A stretch of DNA of 64,000 bases. It comes from Sinonovacula constricta. Lineage: Eukaryota > Mollusca > Bivalvia > Cardiida > Solecurtidae. Each line of letters starts with the position of its first letter. Position 1 is the stretch's first letter. The notes under the pieces are model-generated. The model had not been told where the DNA came from, did no database searches, and saw only the letters and a program-made list of their open reading frames with translations. Position numbers and translations under genes: made by a program. Positions 41,420-57,800 of the stretch are shown piece by piece. The stretch is from the NCBI GenBank assembly GCA_007844125.1, contig CM017568.1:9983780-10047779 (forward strand). The letters are read 5' to 3'.

Positions 41420-44400
41420 ATGCTTACAAAGAAACTACAGAGTTAACAATGCCAGTAACAACTAAATATTATTACTAGTAATTATAATAAGATTGATGAT
41501 CGCAATCAATGGACTAACTGGAAATCATTTAATTGTCTTGAGAGTCGGTTATTTCAATTGATATAAACTTTTCTTGAACACAAGTGGTTGCAAATAAATA
41601 TATAAAGTGAAAAGAATAGTTCATGAGCCAAGCAAAAATTAATCGTGCTTTAACATTATCTTATCGATCCAGAACAGGCACACTGGTAAATAAATAGTTA
41701 AGAAAGACATGTTTACACTTGTACATTTATTTCTACTGTTAACTGTATAATAAATCTTGCGACAGTCAAGGTTTCTGTAAAGAAGACCATACAAAAAGAA
41801 ATAACAAAAGGATATAGAAAAAACATGTATACATATTTATCATAAAATCTTTAAATAAGATTTTTTTTTCAAATAAGATTTATTGGTTCTATCCTAATAA
41901 AAACTTGTAAACAACATAATATTGGCACAATGTACAACAATGTACAAAAAAGGACGGTAGATGCAAGTATTCCATAGTGAGAACAAATGGCTTTTATTGA
42001 TTAGGGTTTAGTAAACACTGATTTTACAACATTTATTAGGTATAAACATTAAGCATTTCAGATGGCTTATGTTGCTGACACAACCAGTGTACGCTAATCA
42101 AAAGGACAAATAGCAAATATCTTAACTTGTATGAAGTATCTTGGCAAAAAACCAGATGTGGGTAAAAAAATACAAGCAAGTCATGTAAGATGTCAAGTGG
42201 AGCGTGTAAAGCATCGCATTAGGTCAGCTTGATTGTCTGAGAAAGGCATCGTAAGTGAGCGTTGTTCAGGTACAGAAACCAACAAAAAAAAGATTGAGCA
42301 TAGAAACAAAGAATATTGGGAAAAGACCAACTTTTTCTGTTTTGACTTGCTGTTCAGAAAATAATTTCAGTTTTACCAAAATGCTCTGTTTACTACTGCC
42401 GTACATAATTTTAACAGATTATTTAAAAAAAAAAAGAGGAAAATATAAAACTACCAAAATCACATAAGCCATTTTGATTTACAATGCATATAAATACATG
42501 TATATTATTATAAAACATACAAAACAACAATTGAAATAAACACCTTGTATACACACATGTTGGAATAAAATAAACAGAAAATAATAAAACAGAATTAATA
42601 TCACAGTTCAAAAAAATGGACCAAAGTAAAACATTAACATATACCAAGATATGTACAGCATAAATATATGTTCATTTTCTGTAGAAAGACAAAATAACAA
42701 ATCTACTTCCAAAGATCAGCTTTGATTGGAAATACAAGAAAAATATTTAAAACATTTCCCATCCATACAATGTGCATGTAGAAAGATGATTTAGTAGAAG
42801 CTTGTAGATTTACTTTTTCAAGGACACAATATTTACAATAATTTCATGGCACTCAATTTTAATATTATATATTGATATAATACTAAACCTCTGTACACAA
42901 ACTGCTGAAATCTTGGTTTTATAAAAAATAGACAACACCACGCACAAAAGATGGCAATGTATACCTGAGAGTAAGCTAAGGGCAATCCATGCATTTGCTT
43001 GACGTGTAAACATAAAAAAACTGTATTTACAACACCCTAAGAAAAAAGGAATGTGCTTAAAAAAAAAAAAACAGCTTAAAAAAACAACAGTGCAACTTCT
43101 CTATAAAATTAATTGTACAATTTTTAAACTGGAATCATTTTGGGATTGTTTTTATTTAAAACAACTGTTGTTTTTTTAGGTCTCAACCTTTTAACTTCCA
43201 AATGTCTTTAATTTGCCGTGCTAAAGGCAAGGTTGCCATATTTGTACAACAAATGTTCCAGAGTGTTCAATTAAACAGAATGTAAGTGTTCTTTGTTTCA
43301 GAATCTACAAGGAATTGATAAAAAGATCAGTAGAAATATAAATAAAACATATAAAATGAAATTCCAAACACACTAACTAGCTAATGTTAACAAGCACAAA
43401 GTAACATGACAGGGGTCATGTTAAAGCATGAGATAGCACATAATTATTATTTAAGACATAAATAAATGTAGATAAATAATTTTTATTTTTACAGCAGCTA
43501 ACCTATATACAAGTACAAACACACTTATACCACAAGCATCAAAGATATGTATAACCTACATTTGTACACAAAATATATACAGATAAAGAAAAAAAATCTA
43601 AACATGTTGCAAAACTTTGATGCCAAAAAAGCAAACAGATTGTATGGAATCCATTTCTAATGGGCAATTATGGGATATGCTGACAAATGCATTGTGAAAA
43701 AGCTACTACAGGTAGGTTGTTTTATCCTTGGTTAAATGCAATCTGATAAAAAACACAACAACTACAAATGTATTTTGCATTTTAATTTTTTTCCTTGAAA
43801 TGAGTGAGATTCACTTTTTGCCCAAATATTTTAAGACCTTAAAATTTTGTAATTACTATTATTATATTACTATTATATTAAAATACTTGTTTACAAAACA
43901 TTAATTAAGACTAACCGTATTAAAGAAACAAAATGTATAAAATATCCTACATTCTAAAATAGTACAAGTGTAACAACTTAATATTTTTATTGTATCCAGA
44001 AATTGTTATCAGACAGTGCAGAATTTAAAATTACAGAATTCAAAAGAGCAAAATCTTGATCACAATATATATATATATAAATTATATGAAAAATATAAAT
44101 CCTTTAAATGTTTCTCTTTTCTACAAGAAAATTATTTTCCTAATCTAGATTTACCTATGAAGTCTTATATCAATATTATATGTCTTATATTAAAAGAAAC
44201 AGTCCATCATTTATCTCAATAAAATAATATCTGAAGTGCCAGTAATGTTCCTATAATCTTATATATATATATGAAAGTATATTAAAATATATAATGTTGA
44301 ATAATCTCAAGCAGAGAGGCCTCTTTGAATTATGAATAATATCCCCTTATAAATCTTCCATAATCAAGTTATCACAATCAAGTCATTCTAAATACCAAAT

Positions 44401-44701
44401 GAAATGATAAAAGGGTATAAATATATAATAATTTGAGTGTTCTATAACTCAAGGTCCCTTGTAGTCTAGCAGTCCCAACTATAATCAAAAAGGTTATAAC
44501 CTTTAACCATTAACTTAATGGAAAAACCATTAGGGTTTGTATGTTTTATGTTATGTAAAAGCTTAAATATTATGATCAGTGAGGAATGTCTCTAAAACTT
44601 GATAAAAATGCCAAGTCCAGTTGAGTGTTTCAGTCTCACTTGTAATCACAAGGGACTGTTGGACATTATTACATTAGGAAATATGTTCTGTTGAGAGTTC
44701 C
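41420..44701 (-). other. Region downstream of the LOXHD1-like gene
   Basis: Strongly AT-rich with many AATAAA-type hexamers on the minus strand (for example near 41993). Probably a long 3' UTR plus intergenic DNA. No coding frame resembles a protein. Confidence 0.45.
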
Positions 44702-45800
44702 CTACTCCCGAGGGAAGAGATCCCGTTCTATCTGACCATCACCACTGTCCTTATCCAGCCATTGTTCACATGGGAATGTCGTCGTCTCGGAGGTGACCAG
44801 GTTAATGACCTCAATACGGTCCAGATACCACTTGGGGCGCCATCCACTGTTGTCATGCTCAACATGCAGCCGTGTTAGCTTGCCTGAAATAATTAAGGAA
44901 AATTGCTTATAAAATTATCAAAAATTTCTGTAGATGCAAAATTCTACATACACATCTGAAACGTAAAGCCTCAGATTTTCAAAGCTAATGGAATTTTTGT
45001 GCCGAGTCGTGAAGCAGAACATTGTGTGGGGTAATAACCATGATGGTGATGTGTACGCTATACATGTAAGTATGCACTGATGTCTATAAAAATTACAACT
45101 TTTTGTGGAATGGACTGAAAAGATAGAACTCTCAACACTTCAACCAAAATAGTGATCGTTAATGAATATTTTTTAGCTTTTTATTTTCATTTTGCTCCCC
45201 ATTTTTCATACAAACTAGAACGTTCAACTGGAAATGTCATAAAATGATGACAGTCTACACTTAGCAACTTTTGTTCTATCGAAAAAACCTTGTCCTTTTT
45301 CTAGCAACGTGTTTGGTAGAAATGCTCAAAGTGATCTGAGGGAAGTTTTGTTTTAACTTGTCATTTATCATTGTCAGTGTCATGAAGCTTTATGCATTAT
45401 TCAGATATTTCTGGAAAATTGCTGGTTAGAACCACTGGTGCACTGCAGATCAGCTAGACAACCTCTCTTTAAGACTTGCACCCCAGCTGGGACCTGAAAC
45501 CATGTGATGAAACACCAAGAAATCGGAGGAAAATAATTCTGACACTTGAACCCTCCACCACAGGTGCCACTTCTCTGTAAAATGCTAACACACAAAAGGT
45601 TGACATACCAAGATCTATTGCCTCCAGTGTAAACTTGTCCACCTGTTTTCTCTCAAACAGGTCCCTCATGGACTGTGTCAAAGGCCTCTTGCCAGTATCA
45701 CCATTCTCTCCATATATTACTATGGTTACGTTTGCATTCGTGCCAGCTCCAAATTTGTCACCAGTATACACGATCACTTCATACTTGATGGTCGAAAGGG
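44702..45800 (-). other. PLAT module 7 and C-terminus
   Basis: [54 protein letters not shown] and [15 protein letters not shown]. Canonical module that runs almost directly into the stop codon. Confidence 0.92.
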
Positions 45801-48800
45801 CTGTTGGAAAAAATAAGTAACTCTACACATGTACTGTAATTATTGTTACCGCTTCTACTACTTCCTATAATAATACAATAATATATAGATATTGTTGTTA
45901 TAATTATTTTTTACATAATGCAATGGTTATATAATTATAATTTTTATTGTAATGTTAATGTTTATAGACTAAAAAGATGAAAATTAAATATACCGGTATT
46001 GAACAGGACCCATTTATTGTTTCAAAAGTCCATTCATAATGATTTCTTTACATGTTCAGTAAAAAACACATTTACTTCCTTTTATGGCTTTTGTGCCCCA
46101 CTATCTTTTAATTAGTCAATTCAAGATGCAATATACATTATCATATGTTTAACGCATATACATTTCTTGTTTTGCCAACAGCAAAACTTAATCAAGAGCC
46201 CACACTTACTTCTGACGATGGAGGTTTGACTCTCCTCTACTTTCTTCACCTCCAGGGTGGTTCCATATCGCTTCGTCAACTTCTCTTTAATTGGGATCCA
46301 TTCCTTGCATGGGAAAATGTATCTGCACAAGAAAAGACATAGTAAGCAATGTATTAGGTACCATGTATTTAAAAAGCATGTTATGAATAACATACCAAAG
46401 TGTTATGAGAATAACAGACAGTTTCAAATGAAGCATCACAATCACAAAATCGCATATTAAATAATGTTTGAAATAATGTACCACAATCATAAAAAGTAGC
46501 ATACCCTTTCAAATATCAAAATGCAGTGATAAGAGGTAAGCATAGTGCTTTAAATAATGTACCACAATGAAAAGAATACAACATACTATTTCAAATAATG
46601 TACCACACTGATATGAAAATAGCATAATGTTTCAAATAATGTACCAAAATGTTAAGAAGCTAGCATAGCATTTAAAATAATGTGTCTGGTATTATTGAGC
46701 AACACCTGCTGTTGTTTTAATCATAATTATAGTAACACACATCATTGACATGCATATCTTTTTTTTGGATTTTGGCATAAGCTGCATCAATTTTACTAAA
46801 ACTTTGAATGCATTGTCTGAAATTGAAGGCGTTGTCAAAACAATCTTTTATGTTTTATGTTTTAAAGCTTGAAAATGAATAACATAAACTGCAACAAATC
46901 TTGGATGTAACAACTGAAACTGTAGGCTTTACATTATGCCTGTCCATAAGTCATGTGACCCTGATCTCAAAACAATGTCAAATGTTCAGATGCTTCACTT
47001 TGCCCATGCTGCTTTTAAACTTTTGTTTTTGTATACATTTTAATAAACATTAAATCACACATTACTTTTTGCCATTTGCTGTATCTGTCACGCTGATCTC
47101 GAAACAATGCCACTGGACCTCGCGTCCGTCACCTCCTGAAAGTGGGCGGTCCTCACGCTCATATGCTCCCACAATGCACTGGTGTAAATCTCCAAGATGG
47201 GGAGATCCAAAACTGAAGTGGTCCACATTACCCCTGGCAACAGGTAAACATTTGAGGTGTTAATAAGGAAACAAGATTTTAGAAAATTATACATATATAA
47301 TTTATAAAAATGTATAATTTATAAACAGTAACTGTTAAATCGGTGTTCAAAAAACAGAACTTTTTATTATATATACAAAAAACACACAAAAATAAACTTA
47401 ACAAAATGTGTTATGTTATGTGACATATCATAAGAATTTATATTTCAAATTTACTACCATGTTTTGTCTAATCAATAGAACATCTGAAAAACTAATATTT
47501 ATTATATTTACACACTTGAACCCAACTACCCATAAATAATGGTATGCTTAATGTAAATAAGCTTGAGCCTAAATTCCTCACATACTTGCGTAAAATCTTG
47601 TTGGTTGGACTGTTTTCCAGACGGAATGGTTTTGAAGATTTATTCTTCCCCTCAAGAATGATCCAGCCATTATGGATGGTGCCTCCTTCCTTCTTATCTG
47701 ATGTCTTCACTTCAATCTCATACGCTACAATGAATGTGGTTTATTATATTTATTATTGATGTCACTAATTACTCAGGTACTCAATCAGAATATTATGCTC
47801 AAGTATTAAAATCACTATTCAAGTACTTGGTAAAATGAGGAAGTAGAATTAAATTGACAAAAATAACCTGAAAAAACAACAACAAACATTAAAAAGTTCT
47901 CGGTAAACAGACCCTAGCTAATTGCTGCCAGTCACATGAACCATTTCCTCACCTATACATATGTAGGTCAGAGTTAGGAGACAGATAAACATTTACCAAG
48001 ATGCATAGGTCTGAGCTGAGGGACATATTTAAGCTGACCAATCTGTGTTGGTCAGAACTGCAGAATTATATAAAACAGATGAATCTTGGAAAGTGGCAAT
48101 AATTTTGAGCTCAAAGTGGTTAACTAAAACATAACTTTGTACATAACACAGTTTTTATCAGTTTTAACTTCCAATGCACATGCTTGCTGTTAGTTGTCTC
48201 ACATTGATAGGATATTTTTATTTAAAATGTTTGTAAGAAAACCTTCAGGAAGTCTGATGTTGTAGCTTTTCACAAACCAGCTTTAAGCACCCCAGTCTGC
48301 CATTGTGCAGACTGAGAATGCCAAGGTGGTAATTTCTGGTTTTTCTTTTTGTATGTAATGTCTTGTCTCAGTGCTTTTTGTCACTTTTACATTTACTCTG
48401 TATGCTTTTGTCTAGAGGTAGTTCAAATGTTAATACCTGTAGTATTTCTTTTTCTAATATTCCTATATTTTCAACTGCACAACATGTGAGACCACATGAT
48501 ACTCACTGGTCCTGTCCTTAGAGTCAGGTGACCCTCCCTTGGCTGCCGTGCTGCAGATGAGTTCTCGGAGAATCTGTTTGTCATCATCAGACTTGGAGAG
48601 CCACTTGTTGCACTCAAACATGTAGCGCTTCTTGGTCCCTATGTCTTCAACCTCGATGTAAGCAAGGTGCCACGCTGCTCCGAAACCTGAATCAGGATGG
48701 CATGTTGGTTATTAGTCTATTTGGGTTTCAACCCTTATGTCATCATAAGAAAATGTTTCTTTAAGCACAAATAGCACAGGATTTCTGTGATAAAATGTAT

Positions 48801-51800
48801 ACAATATGATACATTGCTGTCACATTATCAGGATACTGGGCCAACCAGTTCTGGTGGTACCATAACAGGTTACAGTAAGCAATGAGCTATGCCAGTTCCA
48901 TAACTTGATCAGAAGCAGGGCCTTCTATACCTGTCAGACATTGTTTTAGGTTTTTGAAGAAATTACACCAACATATGATTTAATTTCTTTTTATACAATC
49001 CAACCATATTGACATATGCAGCTTGTATTGGTGGTGAAAGACTGTGGAAAATGTCTAATCACACAACAAGTCAATTAAAGGATCTTTTCATATACAAGTT
49101 CTTTCGAGTTCCTATTGAGTTTTAAACCCATGTGGTAGGGCTAAGGTGTTTACAGTTGGCAAGTGTAACTGCCTAGCCATGAATACACCCATCCCCATAT
49201 TTACTTGAGACATGTTAAGCACGCATTTCGTTGATAGTGTAGTACATAGTACTAAAATTGTTTAAATTTTATTCCCTAACACAATGTAAATAAATATCTA
49301 CAGTATCATTAGTTAACATATAATATTAATCAAATATAAGTTTTAAAGTTTTTTTATTTAAGTCCTTTTTGTAGAATTCTCCATTTGGTAATTTCTTATA
49401 AACATTTTCATTTAAATTGTCTCAGGTCATGGCTTAGTTTTCAATGAACAAACTTTAAATGTTTCTACTGCTATGAATTTAACCTTATACAAGGGATGTT
49501 TGCAAACCATATTTTGCCCCTAATCACTGCATGGACTCACCCAATGACACTAAAGCCAAAGCAAAATTGCAATTATGGTTGCTGTGACCTTGACCTTTGC
49601 AATGATGACCTCAAAATAAATGGGGGCCATCTATTATTATGACCAACATTCCTTTCAAGTCTGAGGCATGTGAGCTCATGCATTTTCTTATATATCAATC
49701 AGCAGTAAATTGGTCTACTGATGGACCTACAGACAGACTCATAACATTCAATGTTAGCAAAGACTGGGGGCATATATGTCTACAAACTTCTCTTATTTTT
49801 ATTTTTTATCACTAAATATTTAAAATAATACAATCTAGCACCTACAACAACCAAGGGACTTTTTACAGGAATTCTATAAAGAACCATTTCGACAAACAAA
49901 CAAATAATCTCTGAAACACAATTGCAAGGGTAAATTTTTCAAAAACGACAACATTAAGCTCACCACCACATGTACCAACTACAGAACATCAATAAGGTAA
50001 CAAAAACATGTAGTACAATTGAAAGGGTGCAACACATTTAAACACAATTCTAGTCAATATGCACTAAATGTAAAAATGAACAACAAAAATTGAGGTATTA
50101 GTTAGCTCGTGATCATAACGTTGCAATGTTTGACAGACATTCCCTTCACCTGAAATATTTGTTATATATACAGTGTTTATAATGTTCGGCATCTTTTTAC
50201 ATCCCAAATAAATGTAACTTATGTTTAAAGTTTTATTTATAAGTATGTTGTATTTTAAGATATGTTATGTCTGTGTCGGATAACTTTCATTTGTTGGTCT
50301 GTGTTTGTCATTTCTATATGTTTGTTTTGTTTTTTGTTACATTGCACCAACACATTTATAGTCATATTGGCTAATTATATGTGGAGGAAGACTCCAGACT
50401 TATGTCTGGGTAGAACCATCGGCACACCACAGGTAAGCTGGAAAACCTGTCATTTCTACAAGGTCCGTGCATAAGGGTGTGGTGCTTTTGTACTGGTGCT
50501 GCTAGGGATTTGTGTAACTGTATTTGTTGTGCCATTAATGTACATGTTACCAAGAGTAAGATTTTGAAAAAGAATTGTAAGCTTTCTTTAAACAATGCCT
50601 AACATCACCAGACAAACTCATGCCACCATTGTTCTTTATTTAATATCATACATAGGACAAGCTTAACAAAGCATAGTCTAACCAAATTCTTGACATCAAT
50701 CTGTACCCAGGTGAAGTGAAGTTAGAAGCTAATACCTTGACTAAGCAGGAGTTGATTTCCAAACACAGTTGTTAGCTATTGGTTATTTATACATAAGCAT
50801 GAAAAAAAAATGCATCTTGAAAATTGGGCAATGCTCATAAAAACTAAACTATTTTATTTTTACTATATTTTCGCAAAAGAGAACTGTAATAGAGTATGCT
50901 TCATGTTAACAGGCCTATTATATTGCTTAAGCACAACTTACAGCTTGTATTATATATATATAGTAAATAACAAGTTCTGTCTGGGTTAGTTTTTCATTTC
51001 TGTAAAATTGAATGAAATGGGTGTATTTGTGTTTTTTCCTTCTTTAATTCTGCTCATTTCAAATTCACATAAGTATTGATGTCTTCTGAAATATATAGTT
51101 AAATTCTAAAGTATTATGGTTCTGCAAATTTATAATGTCTTTATGTTAATTTAGTTGGTGTTAATATATCATTTACAAGTATAGAACAAATATCTGCATA
51201 CCAGTCTACATTATTCATAAGAATAAAATTTTCTTTTTGCATGCAAGTCTGTATCATTAACAAGCATAGAAAAAAATTCTGCAATCCAGTTTACAAACTG
51301 TTTTTGATGATATTATTTGACCCCTACAATGATCAATTACATGAATGTATATTTAATTGTATTTTGGGGTTTTACAGCACACCAACACTTTTCATACATT
51401 TCCTAATATATAAAAAATGTTCGAAACAACCTGGAATAATATTGTATATGTACATCCATTCAGCAAAATATATCAATGATTCAACATATGCAAATGTGAT
51501 GATTTCAACAGCTGTAAATGACAAAATATATGAAAGGCAAACATAATGCACACCCAAAACAAAGCAAGGAATCACATTGATAATGCTGCAAAAAAACAAC
51601 AGTGCACCTAAGTCCAGTCATAATGCTAGCATAACACTCCTTGCATAAAACTTTGAGCCCATATTCTATGACGATTATGATTTTTGTTTAGTAATATAAT
51701 AGAAAACAAAATTCATTAACAAGTTCATAAAACTTCGAAAAAATTACCCATATTAAAAAAGAAAACATGAAACTTTTCTCAAGCATCAAAGTCTTGGATC

Positions 51801-54800
51801 AGTATTCAAGAAGAATCTTAGTGTTGTTTTTAAAAAAACAAAACAATAAAGAAATGATCCAAGGTTTTATCAATACCACTCATTCTAGTAACCTTAAATA
51901 AGTTTTCAATTTAAGTGCAAGAATATGGGCTAAGCAGTTAAAACAAAACAGACCTTGCAAAGGACCTGGCAAGAAGATAAAAGTTGTACAAGTTGTTAGA
52001 CATACAATAAGTTAATCTTCATTTAAAAAAGGAAGCCATACATGTATGTATAGTATGTTTTAATGCTTTATAATTCTACTCTTTCAGATTGACATTATGC
52101 AAAGCTTTCTTATTAAAGAGCAAAAAAAGAGAGCAAGTAACAGTTTATTAGAAACTTAGATAAGCAGAGGGCCAATTTTTTAAAAACATTTTTACCCACG
52201 AACAAAGTGCACATATCAATAAAAAGACAATATGACAAGTTGAAATAAGCTGTGCACAAAATGTGTGCATGGTAGGGCTGAGTACCAGTTCTCATATTGG
52301 TATATATATGGGTAGTTTTTGGTTCAAAAAGTGAATTGGTTGTTTCAGTATCGAAAAAATATTGGAAGAAAGTACATTTTTACCAATATCTTATTCATAA
52401 TTCATCAAAATTGTGAAATATTCTTTAAAAATTCTAAATATTCTAAATTTTAAGTTAAAATGATTAGCAATCACAAGATCATATCTATGTTTCCCCAAAT
52501 GCTATATTAATTGAATGTTCTGAATGAGGACTAACATTCTGTGCACTTAAGTTTTCATCAAGTCAATTCAAAGATGCCAGCAGATCATCTGCAACATGCC
52601 ACTGCCCAAAAGCAAAGTGTGGCAGTATTTTGCAAGAAAATCAAAGGAACGCTGTCAGGCTATGAATGTGTGAACATTAATCCCCTGCTCCCCACCCCCT
52701 TACCATCATTATCACATCTATCTTTCCCAATCTCCCAATCAAGACAGATTCCTAGTTATCATCTACCTGGTAGTCGGAGCAAAATAAGCGTCTCAGTCAA
52801 TATCTATTCAGCATATATGGTAGTGAAACTGGTAGCCAAAGCTTTAATTTACGAGCAAGTTAATTTATGCATAAACTGACACCACCAACTTTACTTGACT
52901 ACATGCACATAAAATTGTTGCACTTTTGGTTTTTATTGATACAAACCTTGTTTAAACAATGTTTACAATTCTCTACTTCATCTAATGACACTCTACTTGC
53001 TGTTTTTGTTAAAGAATAGTTAAAAATTTGCAACATCTAGAACATGACTGTCTGAATATATGTACACTTTTTATTTATTTGTGGACCTACAATTTGACAA
53101 AGATTTTGCTAGATCTACACTGAGCAAAAATTTTAAGTAAATAAATTGCATGCTTAGTACTGTAAATGACCATACTACTAATAATGTGGCAACATATTCT
53201 CTGATTTAGCAAGACACTTCTTATATTCTAAAGTATACATTAATATTTCAAAAGCAGTTATGTTGTAGAATTAAATATTTAGTAGAACAGTACTTTGCAG
53301 TAAATCTTCTATTTAAGTACCTGAATACTTATTTGTGAAAATACATGCTCACAGTAATAGTCAAACAATCAACAACGTCATATTTTATCTTACAGCAAGC
53401 AGCCAACTTGTCTTAAGCAGCCAATTATATGCTGTCCCTTGTGTAGCTGACATTTATTCATACACAGTCCACACATGCAAAGCTACTTAAACAAAATGAA
53501 ATATAACTTAAATAACCTTTTTATATTATTTATTCTTGTGTCAATAACCTTAGACCTCTGCATTAACTTATCTACCTGATGACATATATTTTATCTGATA
53601 TCAATCATATTGTATCAATACAAATATCGCATCCATCCAAGCTATCATATCGGTCCTTTTGATTGATACTCAGCCCTAGTCCATGGTACATTTTTTTAGA
53701 TAATTTCAGAGTATTTCTTTCCTCTCAAAAACCCTTCTCCATGGTGATGACAATGGAATGACAACAATTGTATGAGTGTATTGTTCAGTAGTGCCCCCTA
53801 CCTTTGTTATCGTGCCAGACACGACACTTGGCCAACTCTCCCAGACTCAGAACATCCTTGACCGTGAACTCATCTAGTTGGTTATTCTCGAATGGATCCT
53901 TATTGGTCTCAGACTTCTCCAGGTGTATAACCCCAGAGTCACCATTGTCGCCAAACAGTGTGACAAATACCCCAGCATCAGTGCCAGCTCCCTTGATGTC
54001 AGATGTCTTGACACGGATCTTATAATGTGTCTCTGTTGAGAGAGATGGAATAGTACAATGTTTTAATGAATGACACGCAGAATCAGTCCATAAGATCACA
54101 GTGATTATGAAATAGATTTTAATGAAAAAAAAACAACATCAACAAATTATGCTCGTAGCTGAGCAGTAAGAGACACCAATTTGTTACTCTTCAGCCCCTC
54201 AATGCATGGATTAGAGTCCCAGCCAGGTCCAGAATATTTGGGTTAGGTTTTCAAGCTTACTTGTGGTGTGCCAATGGATCTACCCACACACAAGTGTCTT
54301 CTCCCTCCAAAAATAATTAGCAGGATGTTGGAAGACCAAAATTTTGTCAGTGTGATGTAATAAAAAACAAAAACAACAATCAGCTTAATCTTAGTTAAAG
54401 TATATTTTTACAAAATAGTAATTTACCATCTAAGGGACTGTTCATACTAATGAGAGATGAAAACATATAAAACATAAAATGTGCATGATGTATCAAAAAG
54501 ATTTTCGTCATTGCATGTATTTTATCTAATATTTACTTTGCATCATTTGGCAAACTGTGTTGTACCAGTGGCTCTACCCAGATATATGTTGTGGGGAGGG
54601 GGGGTTGTCTTCTTCTGATAATAATTAGCTGGATCTCACCAATAGGACAGTAATTGTGTCAGTGCAATGGAACAAAAAAATCATTTGCAAATCAATTAGC
54701 TAATTTCACTAGCAGTAAACAAGTCTTGCTGAAAGTCATTTAGATGTAAAAAATGTCAAAATTGACATAAAAACGTCTGCCTTACTGTCCAGCATGACCT

Positions 54801-57800
54801 TGCGACCTTCCCTGGCAGGTATGTCCTTGGATAGCTCCCCTTTAGACTTGCTTATCCAGGATCGAACGTCGAACACTGATAGTACACCCGTGGCCATGTT
54901 GCGCAGCTCAATCTTGATAAACACGAGGAATCATAGATTAATTTTAAATTTGGGCCATATTGCATAACTCGATCTTAATTTATATTAGTTTTTAATTTCT
55001 ATGTTTAACCCAATTTCTGCTTCCTATTATTGATGTAAAGCCAGTTTGGATATTTCATGATCTACACCATCTTATCATTTAAGTTGCAATAAAAATCATC
55101 TTAACTGAAAGCATGACCTTCATATGGTCTGTTATCATTCAGAAAAATACGTTAAGACAATGGTTCACTACTGTTACTTGTAAATAGAATTTTGAAATAG
55201 GCAAAATGTAGCATACCACCATTAATGGCTAACAGACAATTAAAGGGATTTAATTATAACTGAATATATAGGGGCATAATGCTATTTGTTGTATAAATTA
55301 CAAAACAATACTTAAGAACAATTTTTTATATTTCACATTGAACATTCCTAAAATATGCTTCAGATCTCTTGCAACAGCCATCACAATAAACAGATAAAAT
55401 GCTGCTGTCCCTGTGCTAGAATGTCTACCTTCTCACAGAACCAGTTTGGTCGGCTGCCTTTCCCATCTCCCTCTATCCTCAGTTTCTTCACTGGAGCCAC
55501 ATCCTCTAGCTCCAGCTTGACAAAATCTGCCCGGTCTCGCTCACATTTGTCTCCTGAAGTGTCAAGGACATACGGCACAGTGACACCCTTGGAGCCAAAC
55601 ACGGTCAGCGAGATCTTCTGGTCAGTACCTGCCTCTTCCACATCACCAGTGTACACTGTCATCTCATATGGCACCACTGCAATACGATTTTAAACATGGT
55701 TTAGAACATAAAGATAGAGCACGGTATTTAGGGTTTTTTTTCTATGATTTTTATTTTACACTTATCAGTGAACATATCTATTGAGTTACCAAACCACCAA
55801 AACAGACATTTTTCAATAACAGAATTAGAAGAACAAAAACAATAAAGTAGGAAAAAAACATTTAATGTTAGTTCTTTGTTGAAAATAACTTTATAAAATA
55901 ATCTTTAAATGGACATTGAAATGTATAAATACCTTGAATTCATAAAAAAAGACAATAAAAAATGAAAAGTGGGGATAGCTGTGCCATAATGAAATTAAGG
56001 GTTGCCTTCTCTATTGAAATATGTTCCACTTTTAAGAGTAAACAAGTATTATAAGTTTGAAGTATCGCTTAATATCTCTGACAGTTTTCAAAAGAAGAGC
56101 TAAACACAATGGTTAACAATTGCAGATGGCAATGCAGACCAGAAGTTCTTTACAATAGCTTTACGTTCTTCTTCAACATGTGGAACTAAAAATGACAATC
56201 TAGATGTTAACTGTCTACAAGAGAACACCTACTTGGTTTATAGGATGAAATGGAGCTGATGCCATCATCAACACTAAAGGTGCGGGTGGTTCGACCATCC
56301 CCTTTGTCTCGTGCCAGCCACTGTTTACAGGCAAATGTGTAATGTTTGCCCTTGGTTGGCATGTCAACCTCCACCTGCTTTACGAACCATCCAGATCCTG
56401 GAGTTGTGCCATCATGGCCAACCTTGAAATCACAAAAGGGTTAGAAAGTCAAGAATAGAGACTGAGTGTTTAATAATGAGAACAAGACTTGAGTCATTTA
56501 TAACATTCAAACAGTTTTTGAACATTAACTTTTAATTTTTTACATTCTACCCACAATTTTTCCATTACTGGTGTGGCTACAGAGAGTCGGTAGCTCTTAT
56601 GTAATGCATTTTTATGGAGATGATAGAGTAGCAGGTAATAACAGAAAATCACAGCTGTTCTGTAAGACCTTTCGCAGAGACATGAACACAGTATTCCACT
56701 TTTAACAGTGTAGCTTGCAACAATTTAGTGTAGTTTGCAGTTATAAAAAGGTAGCAGGCATTAACAGAAAATTGTAGCTGGTTGGCAATGTTAACTCATT
56801 GTGCCCTACAGCTAATTGTCCAGTCATACCCTAGAGGCATTTCTCCAGTTATACGCTACACCTGGTGGGGGTCTTAACTGCCCCTCATGCCGAGACACAT
56901 CTGGTGTGGATTACCGGTCAGTGGAAGATATCGGGTATGGTTGTATACACAACACAATAAACATGTCATTTTGGAAGTACTCTAAAGGGATATTTCCCAT
57001 ACTTGAAGCACAGAGAGTGCTTTACACAACCATGTAATTTTTAACACGGTATGAGAAGAAATACTTCAGAAAAGAGTGAAATCTGAATAACACGTAAGAT
57101 TGACAATATCAAATTTGACACTGTTCAAATTATTAAAGTGAAATAATATTGACCCCATCAAGTTTTTATGTTTATAACGTAAATAACACTGCTTTATATA
57201 ATATTTTATATAATGAGTAACTTTAAAACAGTCGGCCATCTTTGATTTAAAGTTGCGATTTACCGGTAGTTTGAGAAAATAACGCTCTTAAACTTCATAT
57301 TTGATAGAAAACTTCGGCGATTTCCAAGAGTTAGATTGTGTCTTTTATCTATTGATATCTGCAATTATCATATAATTATTGGATCTGACGTAGGTAATTC
57401 CACATACCCGCCGATACATATGCGTATAAGTAGGAATCTTAAAGCTAACAGTAAGGCACATCGCCGTTTTTCTTTGTCTCGACATAATTAATTCATTGTG
57501 TTTACATCCGGGTTACATGAAATTCCAATATATTATATAACAAAGTTTCTGATTGGCTGAGATCGAAGTATAAGTTAATCATTTGGAAAACTGCTTTTAC
57601 GATCGTATTTCAGCCAAGAAATGTTTCAAATTAGATGTGAATCACTTCAATCAGAGAAAATGTCGCCGATTTTTCTGTTGGTCGCTACAATAAATGAAAT
57701 AACAAAAAAGGATTTATGCCGGAAGATTTAGATTAAGATGACATTAGCATTTACGATACTGTGATGTACTTGATTGGCCGAGACTCGAAAGTGATATAAA

